From the NCBI RefSeq assembly GCF_005280295.1, contig NZ_CP040020.1, positions 1,488,001 to 1,552,000 of the forward strand: DNA of 64,000 nt. The letters are read 5' to 3'. Both the position numbers and the translations under genes were made by a program. This document shows, in pieces, positions 1 to 8,133 of the stretch. Positions within the stretch are counted from its first letter, which is position 1. Every line of letters starts with the position of its first letter. This DNA is from Brevibacterium sp. CS2. Its GTDB lineage: Bacteria; Actinomycetota; Actinomycetes; Actinomycetales; Brevibacteriaceae. The notes beneath the pieces were generated by a model. It worked only from the letters and a program-made list of their open reading frames with translations. It was not told the DNA's origin and ran no database searches.

Positions 1-264
1 GCCGCGGTCGACCTGCGGGAGGACGGCGGGCTCGTCGCGTTCATCGAGGGCTTCGCCCCGGAGACCACCCCCGAGCCCCGGACTCTCGCCGAGGTGCCGA
101 CCTCGAGCCCCGAATCGGTCGCGCTGTCGAAGGCGCTCAAGAAGCGCGGTTTCGGATTCGTCGGCCCGACGACGATGTACGCGCTCTTCGAAGCGGTGGG
201 GATCGTCGACACCCACGTGCTCGGCTCGCACATGCGCGGAGCTTCGGGCCGGTGGCCGAGGTGA
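1..264 (+). CDS. tag: DNA-3-methyladenine glycosylase I, C-terminal part (5' end outside window)
   Basis: The first 87 codons of the window are the C-terminal end of a Tag-family base-excision glycosylase, which removes 3-methyladenine from alkylated DNA. The visible signature is SKALKKRGFGFVGPTTMYAL, followed by a segment with VGIVDTHVLGSH. In Tag enzymes the matching region (KxLKKRGFxFVGPTTxYAxxQAxGxVxDH) contributes His residues to the structural zinc site; the His in DTHV and in GSHM are the candidates here. The gene starts upstream of base 1, so the catalytic pocket cannot be inspected. It is followed by a Nudix gene and then by a convergent HhH-domain gene, a loosely DNA-maintenance-flavoured neighbourhood. 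Confidence 0.9.
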   Translation, partial: AAVDLREDGGLVAFIEGFAPETTPEPRTLAEVPTSSPESVALSKALKKRGFGFVGPTTMYALFEAVGIVDTHVLGSHMRGASGRWPR

Positions 265-351
265 CGGGTTTAACCGGAGGGCGACCGAGGGCGGCCCCGG
301 CGTCGTCCGGCTCGGGGTGCGAGCCGGGGCCGCCGGGGATCATCCGGGGCG

Positions 352-852
352 GTGCGCGAGGTGAATGGCGAAGTGAATGACGTGAATATCGTCGTGTTCG
401 CGCTCGTCGTCGTGCATCCGGACGGAAAGCACCTCCTGATGGTGCGGAAGGCGGGAACGACGTCGTTCATGCTGCCCGGCGGCAAGCCGGAACCGGGAGA
501 GTCCGGGACCGACACGATCATCCGCGAGATCGCCGAGGAGCTCGGACTCGTCATCGAGCACGCGGACCTCGAGGAGCTCGGCACCTGGACCGCGCGGGCG
601 GCGAACGAATCGGGCTTCACCGTGACCGGAACGGTGTTCCTCCATGCGGGGGTTCCGCGCGGGCTCGACGTCGGATCGCCGCAGGTGGCCGAGGAGATCG
701 ACGCGGCCGGCTGGTTCCCGTGGGACGACCTGCCGGCGGACACGGATGAGCGGCAGTTCGCCCCGCTCACCCGGGATCGCGTCATCCCGCATCTGCGTAC
801 GAGGCTGGGCGAGCAGCGGGGCGGTACCGGTGACTGGTCCGCCTGCCGGTGA
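352..852 (+). CDS. Nudix hydrolase (MutT-like)
   Basis: Predicted pyrophosphohydrolase of about 166 residues acting on a nucleoside diphosphate linked to another moiety. The Nudix box is complete: G-x5-E-x7-REIAEELG, read in GKPEPGESG...TIIREIAEELGL at about residues 43-65, so the Mg2+-binding glutamates are present. The flanking beta-strands fit a single-domain enzyme: an N-terminal VVFALVVVHPDGKHLLMVRK and a C-terminal GWFPWDDL segment. No ATG lies in frame. Four GTG codons at 352, 361, 373 and 382 compete and none has a strong ribosome binding site, so the first few residues are uncertain. The substrate cannot be read from sequence. It is convergent with the H1-like gene. Confidence 0.85.
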   Translation: MREVNGEVNDVNIVVFALVVVHPDGKHLLMVRKAGTTSFMLPGGKPEPGESGTDTIIREIAEELGLVIEHADLEELGTWTARAANESGFTVTGTVFLHAGVPRGLDVGSPQVAEEIDAAGWFPWDDLPADTDERQFAPLTRDRVIPHLRTRLGEQRGGTGDWSACR

Positions 853-908
853 TCGACCGGGCGCGCCAGAACCCTGCCGAGGGAGCAGGAGCTCGTGGAA
901 CGGGCAGC

Positions 909-2432
909 CTACTTCGCGTCGGACCAGGCGTAGAGCGCGCGGTAGATCTCCTGCGGAGAGCACCCGGTGCTGTCGGCCAGTTCGGTGATGACGGCGAGGT
1001 AGTCGCGGTACTCGATCCTGGCGGGGTTCTCCGAGCTCAGGTGGCCGGTGGCGTGCAGTGCGCTCACCGCGCGGGCGTCGAGGATCGCGAAGCGATCGGG
1101 GTACACCGCGGAGAGCAGCGAGCTCGCGAGCGGCACCCCCACTCCGTCGAGGGTGCGGAGGATATCCACGCGGAACCGGTCCGGGGTGTCCGAATCGATC
1201 GCGATCTCGGTGATGAACGCGACCTCGTCCTTGGGGTGGAGCTCGAGGCGGTTGAGGACCGCGAGGCCCTTCCACTCGCCGACCCGGAGGAAGCTCTTGC
1301 GCTTCATCTTCCCCTTCTTGCGGGCCTTGGGGCCGTCCTTGGTCAGGACGCGCTTCTCGAGGTCGGTGACCTCGTAGCGCGGTGCATAGGTCTCGACGAA
1401 GGTCCGGTCGATGACCGGGGAAGTCGGGGATGCCGGGGCCGCCGCGGTCGATGACTGCGGCGAGGCCGCCGATGAGGACGGCGACGTTCCTTCCGTCTTC
1501 ACCGACTGCGCTGAGGTGGTCGACGGCGCAGCTGTCGACTCCGGTGCGGAGGTCTTCGCGGGGGACGACTGCGGGGTGTCGGTCTTCTCCGCGGCGGGTG
1601 CCTTCTCCGCCGTCTTCTCAGCGCTCTTCTCTGCCGCCGGCGCGGATGTCTGAGACGGAGTCGTCGTGGCGTCGGCCGCCTTCGACGGCGCTGACTTCGC
1701 GTCGCTCGCCTTCGCTGGTGTCGTCGTCCCCGACTTCTGCGCGGCCGCTGTCTTCGCTCCGCCCGACTCCTGTGCAGCAGCAGTCTTCGCTCCGCCCGAC
1801 GCCTGTGCAGCGGTCGTCTTCGCTGATGTCGTCTTTGCAGAGGACGTGGACTTCTTCGCGGACGATTGACCCGTGGCCGTCGCAGCCGACTTCTTTGCGT
1901 CGGTCTTCTTCGCGACCTGTGCCTTCGCAGCGTCCTTCTTCGCAGCCGTGGCCTTTGCGCTCGTCTTCTTCGCGTCAGCGGTCTTCGGGCTCGACTTCTT
2001 CGAGCCAGCCTTCTGCGTGGGCTTCTTCGCCGACGTCTTAGAGGACGCCGTCTTCGTCTTCGACGACGAGCCCGCCTTCGCCGATGAGTCGGCCTTTGTC
2101 GACGTGGGCGCCTTCGCGGTGGACTCCTTGGTGCCGGACTTCTTCGCGGATGTCTTCGTGGTGGAGGACTTCGAAGACGCCGTCTTCGTCTTCGCCGACG
2201 ACTTCGCTGTGGACTTCTTCGCCTCAGCCTTCTTTGCCGGGGTGCTCTTCTTCGCAGGTGACGTCTTCGCGGACTTCTTCCCAGCGTTCTTCTTCGCTGT
2301 GGTCGCAGCGGCCGAACCCTTCGCTGGTACGCCTCCGGATCCGGCTTTCGCTGACGACGAGCTCTTCGCCTTCGACGACTTCGTGGGAGCATTCGTGGTC
2401 GACGTCTTCGATGACGCGGATTCTTCAGCCAT
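909..2432 (-). CDS. Histone H1-like Lys/Ala-rich protein with C-terminal helix-hairpin-helix domain
   Basis: A 507-residue two-part protein. Residues 1 to about 345 are low complexity, built from short Lys/Ala/Ser/Thr/Pro motifs (AKK, SAKK, KTAS, PAKK) like the tails of actinobacterial H1-like and HupB-type nucleoid proteins; this half should be disordered and DNA-binding. Residues about 350-507 form a compact domain without repeats. It contains LDGVGVPLASSLLSAVYPDR followed by FAILDARAVSAL. This matches the layout of a helix-hairpin-helix (LxGVGxxxA) followed by an Asp (about D452) at the place where HhH-GPD glycosylases have their catalytic Asp. I do not see the glycosylase lysine, so catalysis is unproven. 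Neighbours tag and the Nudix gene suggest DNA maintenance. The tail is coded by short repeated DNA, so its length probably varies between strains. Confidence 0.75.
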   Translation of the reverse strand: MAEESASSKTSTTNAPTKSSKAKSSSSAKAGSGGVPAKGSAAATTAKKNAGKKSAKTSPAKKSTPAKKAEAKKSTAKSSAKTKTASSKSSTTKTSAKKSGTKESTAKAPTSTKADSSAKAGSSSKTKTASSKTSAKKPTQKAGSKKSSPKTADAKKTSAKATAAKKDAAKAQVAKKTDAKKSAATATGQSSAKKSTSSAKTTSAKTTAAQASGGAKTAAAQESGGAKTAAAQKSGTTTPAKASDAKSAPSKAADATTTPSQTSAPAAEKSAEKTAEKAPAAEKTDTPQSSPAKTSAPESTAAPSTTSAQSVKTEGTSPSSSAASPQSSTAAAPASPTSPVIDRTFVETYAPRYEVTDLEKRVLTKDGPKARKKGKMKRKSFLRVGEWKGLAVLNRLELHPKDEVAFITEIAIDSDTPDRFRVDILRTLDGVGVPLASSLLSAVYPDRFAILDARAVSALHATGHLSSENPARIEYRDYLAVITELADSTGCSPQEIYRALYAWSDAK

Positions 2433-2486
2433 AAATCAAGTCTACTCGCGCGTCACCTCGGGTGAAGGGGCTCGTGGCGGTGCGAG

Positions 2487-2717
2487 TCAGATGATCCCGA
2501 ATGCTGATGCCACGGCGGAAGCCGTGAGGACGAGGCCGCCGAGGAGGCTCACGATGAGGAAGGTCCTGACCCCGCGTCGTCCGGGTGCATCCTGGCGAGT
2601 GCGCTGGGGTGCGACGCTCGCCGGGGTGGGCACGGCCGAGGACCGGGGGATGACGGGGATCCCGTAGAGATCGCGGGGGATGTCGCCGGGGGATGCGGAG
2701 TGCTGGAAGCGCTGCAC
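2487..2717 (-). CDS. Small single-pass membrane protein, unknown function
   Basis: Predicted 76-residue protein with a hydrophilic N-terminus (QRFQHSASPGDIPRDLYG), an Arg-rich stretch (RTRQDAPGRRGVR) and one C-terminal membrane segment (TFLIVSLLGGLVLTASAVAS). The GTG at 2715-2717 is chosen as start because AAGGAG (2723-2728) lies 5 nt upstream; an upstream in-frame ATG at 2753 has no such site. The positive stretch before the helix predicts an N-in orientation. It follows the H1-like gene on the same strand side but is upstream of it and could be co-transcribed. No family is recognised. Confidence 0.6.
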   Translation of the reverse strand: MQRFQHSASPGDIPRDLYGIPVIPRSSAVPTPASVAPQRTRQDAPGRRGVRTFLIVSLLGGLVLTASAVASAFGII

Positions 2718-2866
2718 GGGAACTCCTTCAGGGTGCGTTCGTATGCTGCACACCAGTCAAGTCCTCAACCGTGCATCCCGCGTGGCGGAGTTGTACCGGT
2801 TCCGACACATCGCCCTGGCGTCGAGCGGTCAGTTCTGGTTCGCATGCCCGGTCGGGGGTCCGGTCG

Positions 2867-2970
2867 AGTGGTCACTTCTGGTCGAGAAGGACGTCGAGTG
2901 GTCAGCTTCGGTCGAAATCCGAGCAGAAATCGACCGAAACTGACCACTCGCGACGTCAACTGACCACTCG
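2867..2970. repeat. Nested inverted repeat built on GTCGAGTGGTCA
   Basis: Arms at 2895-2915 and 2930-2950 are complementary over 21 nt with one mismatch, around a 14-nt loop. A second pair of the same core (CGAGTGGTCAC near 2868 and CTGACCACTCG at 2960-2970) lies outside it. The core recurs at 48970-49237, 46 kb away. It lies in the 755-bp gene-free stretch 2718-3472. It may be a mobile or structural intergenic repeat; no transposase is attached. Confidence 0.7.
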
Positions 2971-3005
2971 ATCCGTTTGGCGTCTCGACCCCGCCCGGCT
3001 GTACG

Positions 3006-3420
3006 GCCGTGGCTGACCATCCGACCCGTTTGGCCTCTCGAGCTGCACGGCTTCGGCCGACCCCTCGATCCTGGCTGGCCTCTCGAACCTGGCTGACTAC
3101 TCGAAGCTTGGCTGACGATTCGGGCCTGACTGACAGCCCGAGCCCGGCTGATCACTTGAACCTGGCTTGCCTTTCGAGCCCAGCAGACAACCCTGGCCCG
3201 GCTGACGACTCGAGCGTGGCTCGCTTTTCGAGCCCGACTGACGACTCGACCGTGGGTGACCGCTCGAACCTGCCCGGCTGCACGGCTTCAGCTGACGACT
3301 CGAGCTCGGCTGACTGCTCGAGCGTGGCGGACCGCTCGACCCGGCTGACGACTCGAACCCGCCCGACCACCCGAACCCGCTGACCACCCGAACCCGCTGA
3401 CCACTCGAGCCCGAGGACAG
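3006..3420. repeat. Degenerate short tandem repeat, consensus near CTCGAnCCnGGCTGACnA
   Basis: About two dozen imperfect copies of a roughly 17-18 bp unit alternate CTCGA and GGCTGAC blocks, for example GGCTGACGACTCGA repeated around 3198, 3290 and 3343. Open frames exist on both strands but their peptides are pure repeat products (Ser/Arg/Thr-rich), so the stretch is judged non-coding. It fills most of the gap between the small membrane protein gene and the aldo/keto reductase gene. Confidence 0.7.
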
Positions 3421-3472
3421 CCCGATCGCCCAGAACCCGCATCCCGGGAAGAGAGCGAGAAGGCGCCGCCTC

Positions 3473-4480
3473 TCAGCTCGGGCGGGTGTCGGGGGAGACC
3501 GTCTTCTTCGGATCGGTGACCGCGAGGTGTCCGACGACCTCGTCGATGCGGGAGAGCACCTCGGGCTCGAGCTTCACCCCGGCGGCACCGACGTTGTCGA
3601 TAACCTGCTCGGGCTTCGATGCGCCCACGAGAGCGCTGGCGACGTTGTCGTTCGCCAGCACCCAGGCGACGGCGAGCTGGGCCATGGACAGGCCGAGGTC
3701 GGCAGCGATCGGCTTGAGCTCCTCGACGCCCTGGAGCACCTCGTCGGTGAGATAGCGCTTGATGCTCTGGGCGCCTCCGCCCTTCTCATCGGTCGCCCGC
3801 GATCCCGCTGGCAGCTCGGCGCCGACGGCGTACTTGCCGGTGAGGACGCCCTGGGCGATGGGCGACCAGACGATCTGGGAGATCCCGAGCTCCCGGCTCG
3901 CCGGGATGACCTCGGACTCGATGACTCGCCACAGCATGTTGTACTGCGGCTGCGAGGAGATCAGCTGCACCCCCAGGTCCTTGGCGAGCGCATGGCCGGC
4001 GCGGATCTGGTCCGCGGTCCACTCGCTCACGCCGATGTAGAGCGCCTTGCCCTGCCGGACCACGTCGGCGAAGGCCTGCATGGTCTCCTCGAGCGGGGTC
4101 TCGTAGTCGAAGCGGTGCGCCTGGTAGAGGTCGACGTAGTCGGTGCCCAGCCGCCTGAGCGAACCGTTGATCGACTCGAGGATGTGCTTGCGCGACAGGC
4201 CGGAGTCGTTGTGGCCGCGGGGCCCGGTGGGCCAGTAGACCTTGGTGAAGATCTCCAGGGACTCGCGCCGCTGCCCGGCGAGCGCGTCGCCGAGCACCTT
4301 CTCGGCGCGGGTGTTCGCATAGACGTCGGCGGTGTCGAAGGTGGTGATGCCGGCGTCGAGCGCGGCGTGCACGCACTGCGTGGCGATGTCGTTCTCCACC
4401 TGGGAGCCGTGGGTGAGCCAGTTGCCGTAGGTGATCTCCGAGATCTTGAGGCCGCTGTGTCCGAGGTACCGGAATTCCAT
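3473..4480 (-). CDS. Aldo/keto reductase
   Basis: A 335-residue NADPH-dependent oxidoreductase of the (beta/alpha)8-barrel aldo/keto reductase superfamily, closest in style to the Kv-beta/YghZ group (N-terminus MEFRYLGHSGLKISEITYGNW). The expected catalytic tetrad is visible: Asp and Tyr in FDTADVYANTRAE, Lys in IFTKVYW, and His in LYQAHRFD. The NADP-binding end contains ASALVGASKPEQ. The ATG at 4478-4480 is preceded by GGAGGAG, which fixes the start even though the frame stays open far upstream. The frame ends at 3473 next to the repeat tract. Substrate unknown; such enzymes reduce small aldehydes and ketones in the cytosol. Confidence 0.9.
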   Translation of the reverse strand: MEFRYLGHSGLKISEITYGNWLTHGSQVENDIATQCVHAALDAGITTFDTADVYANTRAEKVLGDALAGQRRESLEIFTKVYWPTGPRGHNDSGLSRKHILESINGSLRRLGTDYVDLYQAHRFDYETPLEETMQAFADVVRQGKALYIGVSEWTADQIRAGHALAKDLGVQLISSQPQYNMLWRVIESEVIPASRELGISQIVWSPIAQGVLTGKYAVGAELPAGSRATDEKGGGAQSIKRYLTDEVLQGVEELKPIAADLGLSMAQLAVAWVLANDNVASALVGASKPEQVIDNVGAAGVKLEPEVLSRIDEVVGHLAVTDPKKTVSPDTRPS

Positions 4481-4583
4481 GGTGCTCCTCCTGCTGGGTC
4501 GAGCGTGTGGGCGGGTGGTCGGACGGATCGCCGCCCGCTGCGCGTCGGGTTCGCACCGCACAGCCACCGGATTCGAGTCTATC

Positions 4584-4716
4584 GAGGTCGCCGCCCCGGC
4601 GGAAAGAGCGCACTCCCGGCAGGTATGCCCGGCCTCCCCAGGTGGAGGAGCGCACCGGCGCCGTCCTGTACTGGCACCATGATCCGGAGGTCGCTGCCCC
4701 GGCGGGAGGAGCGCAC
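4584..4716. repeat. Direct repeat pair of 30 bp in the AKR/HIT intergenic region
   Basis: Copies at 4584-4613 and 4687-4716 share the pattern GAGGTCGC-GCCCCGGCGG followed by GAGCGCAC, with about four differences. They lie between the divergent aldo/keto reductase and HIT-like genes (4481-4780), where no gene is seen. They could be regulatory or simply repeat debris. Confidence 0.5.
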
Positions 4717-4766
4717 CCGTGCGCCCGCCGTTCACACTGGGTCCCCGTTCGTGCACCGCGCGCTCG

Positions 4767-4781
4767 TATACTTCCTCACTG
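4767..4781 (+). promoter_or_regulatory. -10 box TATACT placing transcription start at the GTG start codon
   Basis: TATACT at 4767-4772 is followed by 8 nt and then GTG at 4781. Actinobacterial -10 boxes lie about 7 nt before the transcription start, so the mRNA would begin at or next to the start codon (leaderless). There is no Shine-Dalgarno sequence. No good -35 is visible. Confidence 0.5.
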
Positions 4782-5398
4782 TGAACACCCCGCATGCCCT
4801 GACTCCGCAGACCACGCTCGAGGCGACGAGCGTCCGCCGGCCCGAGGTGCAGGCCCAGTACCAGCACGACGTCCTCGAGGAGAAGCAGGTGTTCCCCGAG
4901 CGCCGACCGTGCGCCATGGGGAAGATGATTCGCAAGGCGCGCGAGGCCGGCCTCACCGATCCGAGCGAGCCGATCCTCGGGGACAACATCTACCCCTACG
5001 TGCACTTCGCCGACCAGCAGGTGCTGCGCCACCGGCTGCTCACCCCGAGCTACCACGTCCCCGACATCGACGACCTGCGGGACATCGATCCGCTCGCGTG
5101 GGAGAAGTTCTACCTCAAGCAGGGAGAGCTGCGGCGCGACGGCCACGCCATCTTCATCCACGGGCTCGGCTCCTCGGCGATGTCGGTCGCGGCCCACGTC
5201 CACGCCCACGTGTTCACGCTCGGCGAGAAGATCTCCCACTTCGACTACGACCAGGACGCGCACCGGGTGCGGATCCGGGCCGGCGAGTGCTGGCTCGTCG
5301 ACACCGAGGACGGTGCGCCGGTCACCGCACCCGAGGCCTGGGAACCCGAGGCGAGCGTCTGCGACCACGTCTACCAGGACCGGTTCGGCTGGGCCTGA
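4781..5398 (+). CDS. Divergent histidine-triad (HIT)-like protein
   Basis: A 205-residue cytosolic protein. Residues 139-145 read HVHAHVF, matching the HIT signature His-phi-His-phi-His-phi-phi that binds the alpha-phosphate of nucleotide substrates in HIT hydrolases and transferases. Before it runs AIFIHGLGSSAMSVAAHVHA, similar in layout to the strand and loop preceding the triad. The rest (ILGDNIYPYVHFADQQVLRHRLLTP) is not a typical HINT or Fhit sequence, so the assignment rests on the motif. The GTG start is chosen because of the TATACT box 8 nt upstream. It is divergent from the aldo/keto reductase; no functional link is evident. Confidence 0.55.
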   Translation: MNTPHALTPQTTLEATSVRRPEVQAQYQHDVLEEKQVFPERRPCAMGKMIRKAREAGLTDPSEPILGDNIYPYVHFADQQVLRHRLLTPSYHVPDIDDLRDIDPLAWEKFYLKQGELRRDGHAIFIHGLGSSAMSVAAHVHAHVFTLGEKISHFDYDQDAHRVRIRAGECWLVDTEDGAPVTAPEAWEPEASVCDHVYQDRFGWA

Positions 5399-5483
5399 TC
5401 CTGCCGCCGAGGCGCGTTGCCGGTCGACCCGAGTCCGAGGCGCCCGCAGGCTGGACTGAACCGGCTGCCGCCTGGGAGCTCAG

Positions 5484-5712
5484 TGTCAGAGGTGCGATGC
5501 CGGCCCGCAACGTCCGAGGTGCGTGGCCGCCTGGCCGCAACGTCCGATGCGCTCCTGGCCGGCCCGCCGAGCCCGAGGTGCGATGCCGGCCCGCCGCGTC
5601 CGAGGTGCGATGCCGGCCCGCCGCGTCCGAGGTGCGCTGTCGTGCGTCCGGTGCGTTGCCGGTCGACCCCCGTCCGATGCGTTGCCGGTCGGCCCGTCGC
5701 GTCCGAGGCGCC
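5484..5712. repeat. Tandem repeat, unit about 27 bp (GTCCGAGGTGCGATGCCGGC...)
   Basis: Four or more copies of a unit starting GTCCGAGGTGCGATGCCGGC and ending CCGCCGC lie between the HIT-like gene and the response-regulator gene. Two central copies (about 5570-5625) are nearly identical and the flanking ones have decayed. The gap 5399-5851 holds no convincing gene; the open frames crossing it translate only the repeat. Confidence 0.7.
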
Positions 5713-5851
5713 GCAGGCCCGTGGCCACGACACTCGCCAGGGGGCGACCGCGCGACGTCAGCCCGCTGGCACTGACATCCGACCACCCGCGTGCCGACTG
5801 CTCAGATCGGTTCGCGCCCAGCCCCGTGCCCGTGCCATCTGCGGGCTCGGA

Positions 5852-6484
5852 TCAGATCCAGCCGTGCTCGCGGGCGATCGCGCTCGCCTCGTGGCGGTTC
5901 CGCGCACCGAGCTTCGTCACCGCCGCCGACAGGTAGTTCCGGGTCGTCCCCTCGCTCAGGTGTGCTCGACGGGCGATCTCCGAGACGTCCGCACCGTCGA
6001 CCGAGAACTCGAGGACATCGGCTTCGCGGGCGGTCAGCGGTGAGTCTCCGACCGTGAGCGCGTCGGTGGCGAGCTCGGGGTCGATCGCCCGCCCGCCCGA
6101 GGCGAGTGTGCGGATCGCGGCCGCGAGGTCGCCGGCCTGGGCGGTCTTCGGCATGAAGCCGCGCGCCCCGACCTCGAGCGCCCGTTTGAGGTAGCCCGGC
6201 CGTCCGTGGCTCGTGACGATGAGGATCGCCGTGTCCGGGTGGTCGCGGCGGATCGCCTGCGCGGTCTCGATCCCGTCGAGGCCGGGCATCTGGAGGTCGA
6301 GGAGCGCGACGTCGACCGGGGCGCTGCGCGCCAGCGCGACCGCCTCGTCGCCCGTGGCCGCCTGCGCGAGGACGGTGATGTCGTCCTCGAGATCGAGCAT
6401 CGTCGCGAGCGCGGAGCGGATGAGGTGCTCGTCGTCGGCGATGAGCACGGTGATCGCGGAGGTCCTGGGGGTGCTGTCGGTCAT
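5852..6484 (-). CDS. NarL/FixJ-type response regulator
   Basis: A 210-residue DNA-binding regulator. The receiver domain (about 1-125) has the acidic pair D17/D18 (IADDEH), phospho-acceptor D63 (LLDLQMP), T91/S92 (IVTSHG) and K113 (MPKTA), so all switch residues are intact. The LuxR-type helix-turn-helix spans about residues 146-210 (LTAREADVLEF...VSEIARRAHLSEGTTRNYLS). Its ATG overlaps the stop of the kinase gene by ATGA, so the pair is translationally coupled. DesKR/LiaRS-like systems usually control the adjacent ABC exporter; here that exporter (8481-11774) is damaged. A likely binding site is the palindrome at 11834-11847. Confidence 0.92.
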   Translation of the reverse strand: MTDSTPRTSAITVLIADDEHLIRSALATMLDLEDDITVLAQAATGDEAVALARSAPVDVALLDLQMPGLDGIETAQAIRRDHPDTAILIVTSHGRPGYLKRALEVGARGFMPKTAQAGDLAAAIRTLASGGRAIDPELATDALTVGDSPLTAREADVLEFSVDGADVSEIARRAHLSEGTTRNYLSAAVTKLGARNRHEASAIAREHGWI

Positions 6485-8124
6485 GTCGGGTCCTGGTGGT
6501 GGGATGCGGTCGGGTCGGTCGCGGTCGGATGCGGTGCGCCGGAGTCGGCGTCGTGGGTGCCGGGCACATCCGGTACATCCGGCACCCTGTCGGCGGCCCC
6601 GTGCGGAGCGGGTGCTCCTGTTCTCGGCGCGGAGCCGGTGAACTCGACGACGAGGCGGAAGCCGTTCCCGGAGTGCGCCGTGCGGAGGCGCCCGCCGACG
6701 GCGGCGACGCGCTCGCGCAGCCCAGTGAGTCCGGTGCCGTCGGCAACGGGTGTCTGCGAGGCCGGATCCCGAGTGGCGTGCTCATCCTCGGGCGCGCGCT
6801 CCGCGTCTGCGGCTGCGTCGCGGATCTCGAGGCGGTCGGGTGCGAATGCGATGGTCGCCGTGCGCGCCTGCGAGTGGCGCAGGATGTTCGTCACCGCCTC
6901 CCGGATCACCCAGGCGGCGGCCTCGTGGAGGTGCACGGGCATGACATCCGGGTCGCCGACGACCTCGACGTCGATCGCTGCCGACTCGAGCAGGCGGCGG
7001 GCGCCGGCGAGCTCGGCACGGACATCGATCGACCGGTAGCCGCGCACGAGCGCCCGGATCTCCGCGAGCGATTCGACGGCGACGTGTCGGACGGTGCGCG
7101 CGGATTCTGCGGCACGGGAGTCGGCCCCCGCCTCGCGCTCGGCGAGGACGGCGATGAGCTCGGACTGCACGGCGATCTGGGACATGCGCCGGCCGAGCAC
7201 GTCGTGGAGGTCGCGGGAGAAGCGGAGGCGCTCCTCGGCCACGGCGAGCCGGGATTCGGTGCCCCGTGCGCGGTCGAGGTCGGTGAGCACGCGGCGCAGC
7301 CAGATCACCGGCCACAGCGACAGCCACAGGATCACGCCGACCCCGGCGAGCAGGGCGGCGAGCGCGAGGGCGGTCTCCCACTGCCCAGCGGCTGCATCCG
7401 TGTGCGCGTCCGGTCCGCCGAACACGCCCTCACCGTGGAACCAGGACAGGACGAGGGACAGAGCAGCCGGCAGCCCGGCGGATACGAACAGAGCGCTGCG
7501 CGGGGTGAGCCTCGGGACGAGAGTGATGATCACCGACACGGCCGGGACGAACGCGAGCCGCTGGATCTCCGCGAGCTCGGGTTGCAGGGAGAGCACGATG
7601 ATCGTCGCGGTGGCGACCGAGACGACGATGCCGCACACAGCGATCGCGAGAGGCCACCGATGTGAGGTGAATCGTTCGCCGAGGCCGTGGGGCTCGACCT
7701 GTCCGGCGATGCGGACGCCGCCTCGGGTGCCGCCGTCGTGCCTGGTGTGGGAGTGCTCGCCGGGAGCTGTACCTCCTCGGGCACCTGCATCGCCGCCGGG
7801 ACCTGCATCGCCTTCGTTTCCCGCACCGTTCCCGTGGCCGGCGGCGCGGATTCCGGAGACGAAGGCCGGGAGGCCGAGGACGATGGCGACGGTGAAGGCC
7901 ACCGTGGCGAGGGTCGCCGTCGGGCTCCAGCCCATGTCGGCGAGGGTCGTCACCGCGATGACGAGCGGGATGAACGGCATGAGGACCATCGACCCGTCGA
8001 TGAGGGAGAGCGCGCGGCGCACCTCGGCGGGGCCGACGCGTCGCGCATGCGAAGGCTCACCGGCCGAGGTGCCTCCGGTGCGGCGGGAGGCACCTCGGCC
8101 GGGTGCGGGGGTCGACTGCATCAT
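6481..8124 (-). CDS. DesK-type sensor histidine kinase
   Basis: Membrane sensor kinase of about 547 residues partnering the downstream response regulator. The N-terminal half has hydrophobic segments separated by a Gly/Ala/His-rich loop (GNGAGNEGDAGPGGDAGARG). A HisKA_3 phospho-acceptor helix follows (RFSRDLHDVLGRRMSQIA, with His in DLHD), then an HATPase region with an N-box-like AAAWVIREAVTNILRHSQA and the G-box DGTGLTGLRERVAAVGGRL. The C-terminus is a low-complexity tail rich in Pro, Asp and His. Three ATGs compete at 8133, 8124 and 8121. GGAAGA at 8134-8139 touches the first but lies 9 nt from the second, which is preferred. The input signal is unknown. Confidence 0.88.
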   Translation of the reverse strand: MMQSTPAPGRGASRRTGGTSAGEPSHARRVGPAEVRRALSLIDGSMVLMPFIPLVIAVTTLADMGWSPTATLATVAFTVAIVLGLPAFVSGIRAAGHGNGAGNEGDAGPGGDAGARGGTAPGEHSHTRHDGGTRGGVRIAGQVEPHGLGERFTSHRWPLAIAVCGIVVSVATATIIVLSLQPELAEIQRLAFVPAVSVIITLVPRLTPRSALFVSAGLPAALSLVLSWFHGEGVFGGPDAHTDAAAGQWETALALAALLAGVGVILWLSLWPVIWLRRVLTDLDRARGTESRLAVAEERLRFSRDLHDVLGRRMSQIAVQSELIAVLAEREAGADSRAAESARTVRHVAVESLAEIRALVRGYRSIDVRAELAGARRLLESAAIDVEVVGDPDVMPVHLHEAAAWVIREAVTNILRHSQARTATIAFAPDRLEIRDAAADAERAPEDEHATRDPASQTPVADGTGLTGLRERVAAVGGRLRTAHSGNGFRLVVEFTGSAPRTGAPAPHGAADRVPDVPDVPGTHDADSGAPHPTATDPTASHHQDPT

Positions 8125-8133
8125 CGGGTCCAT

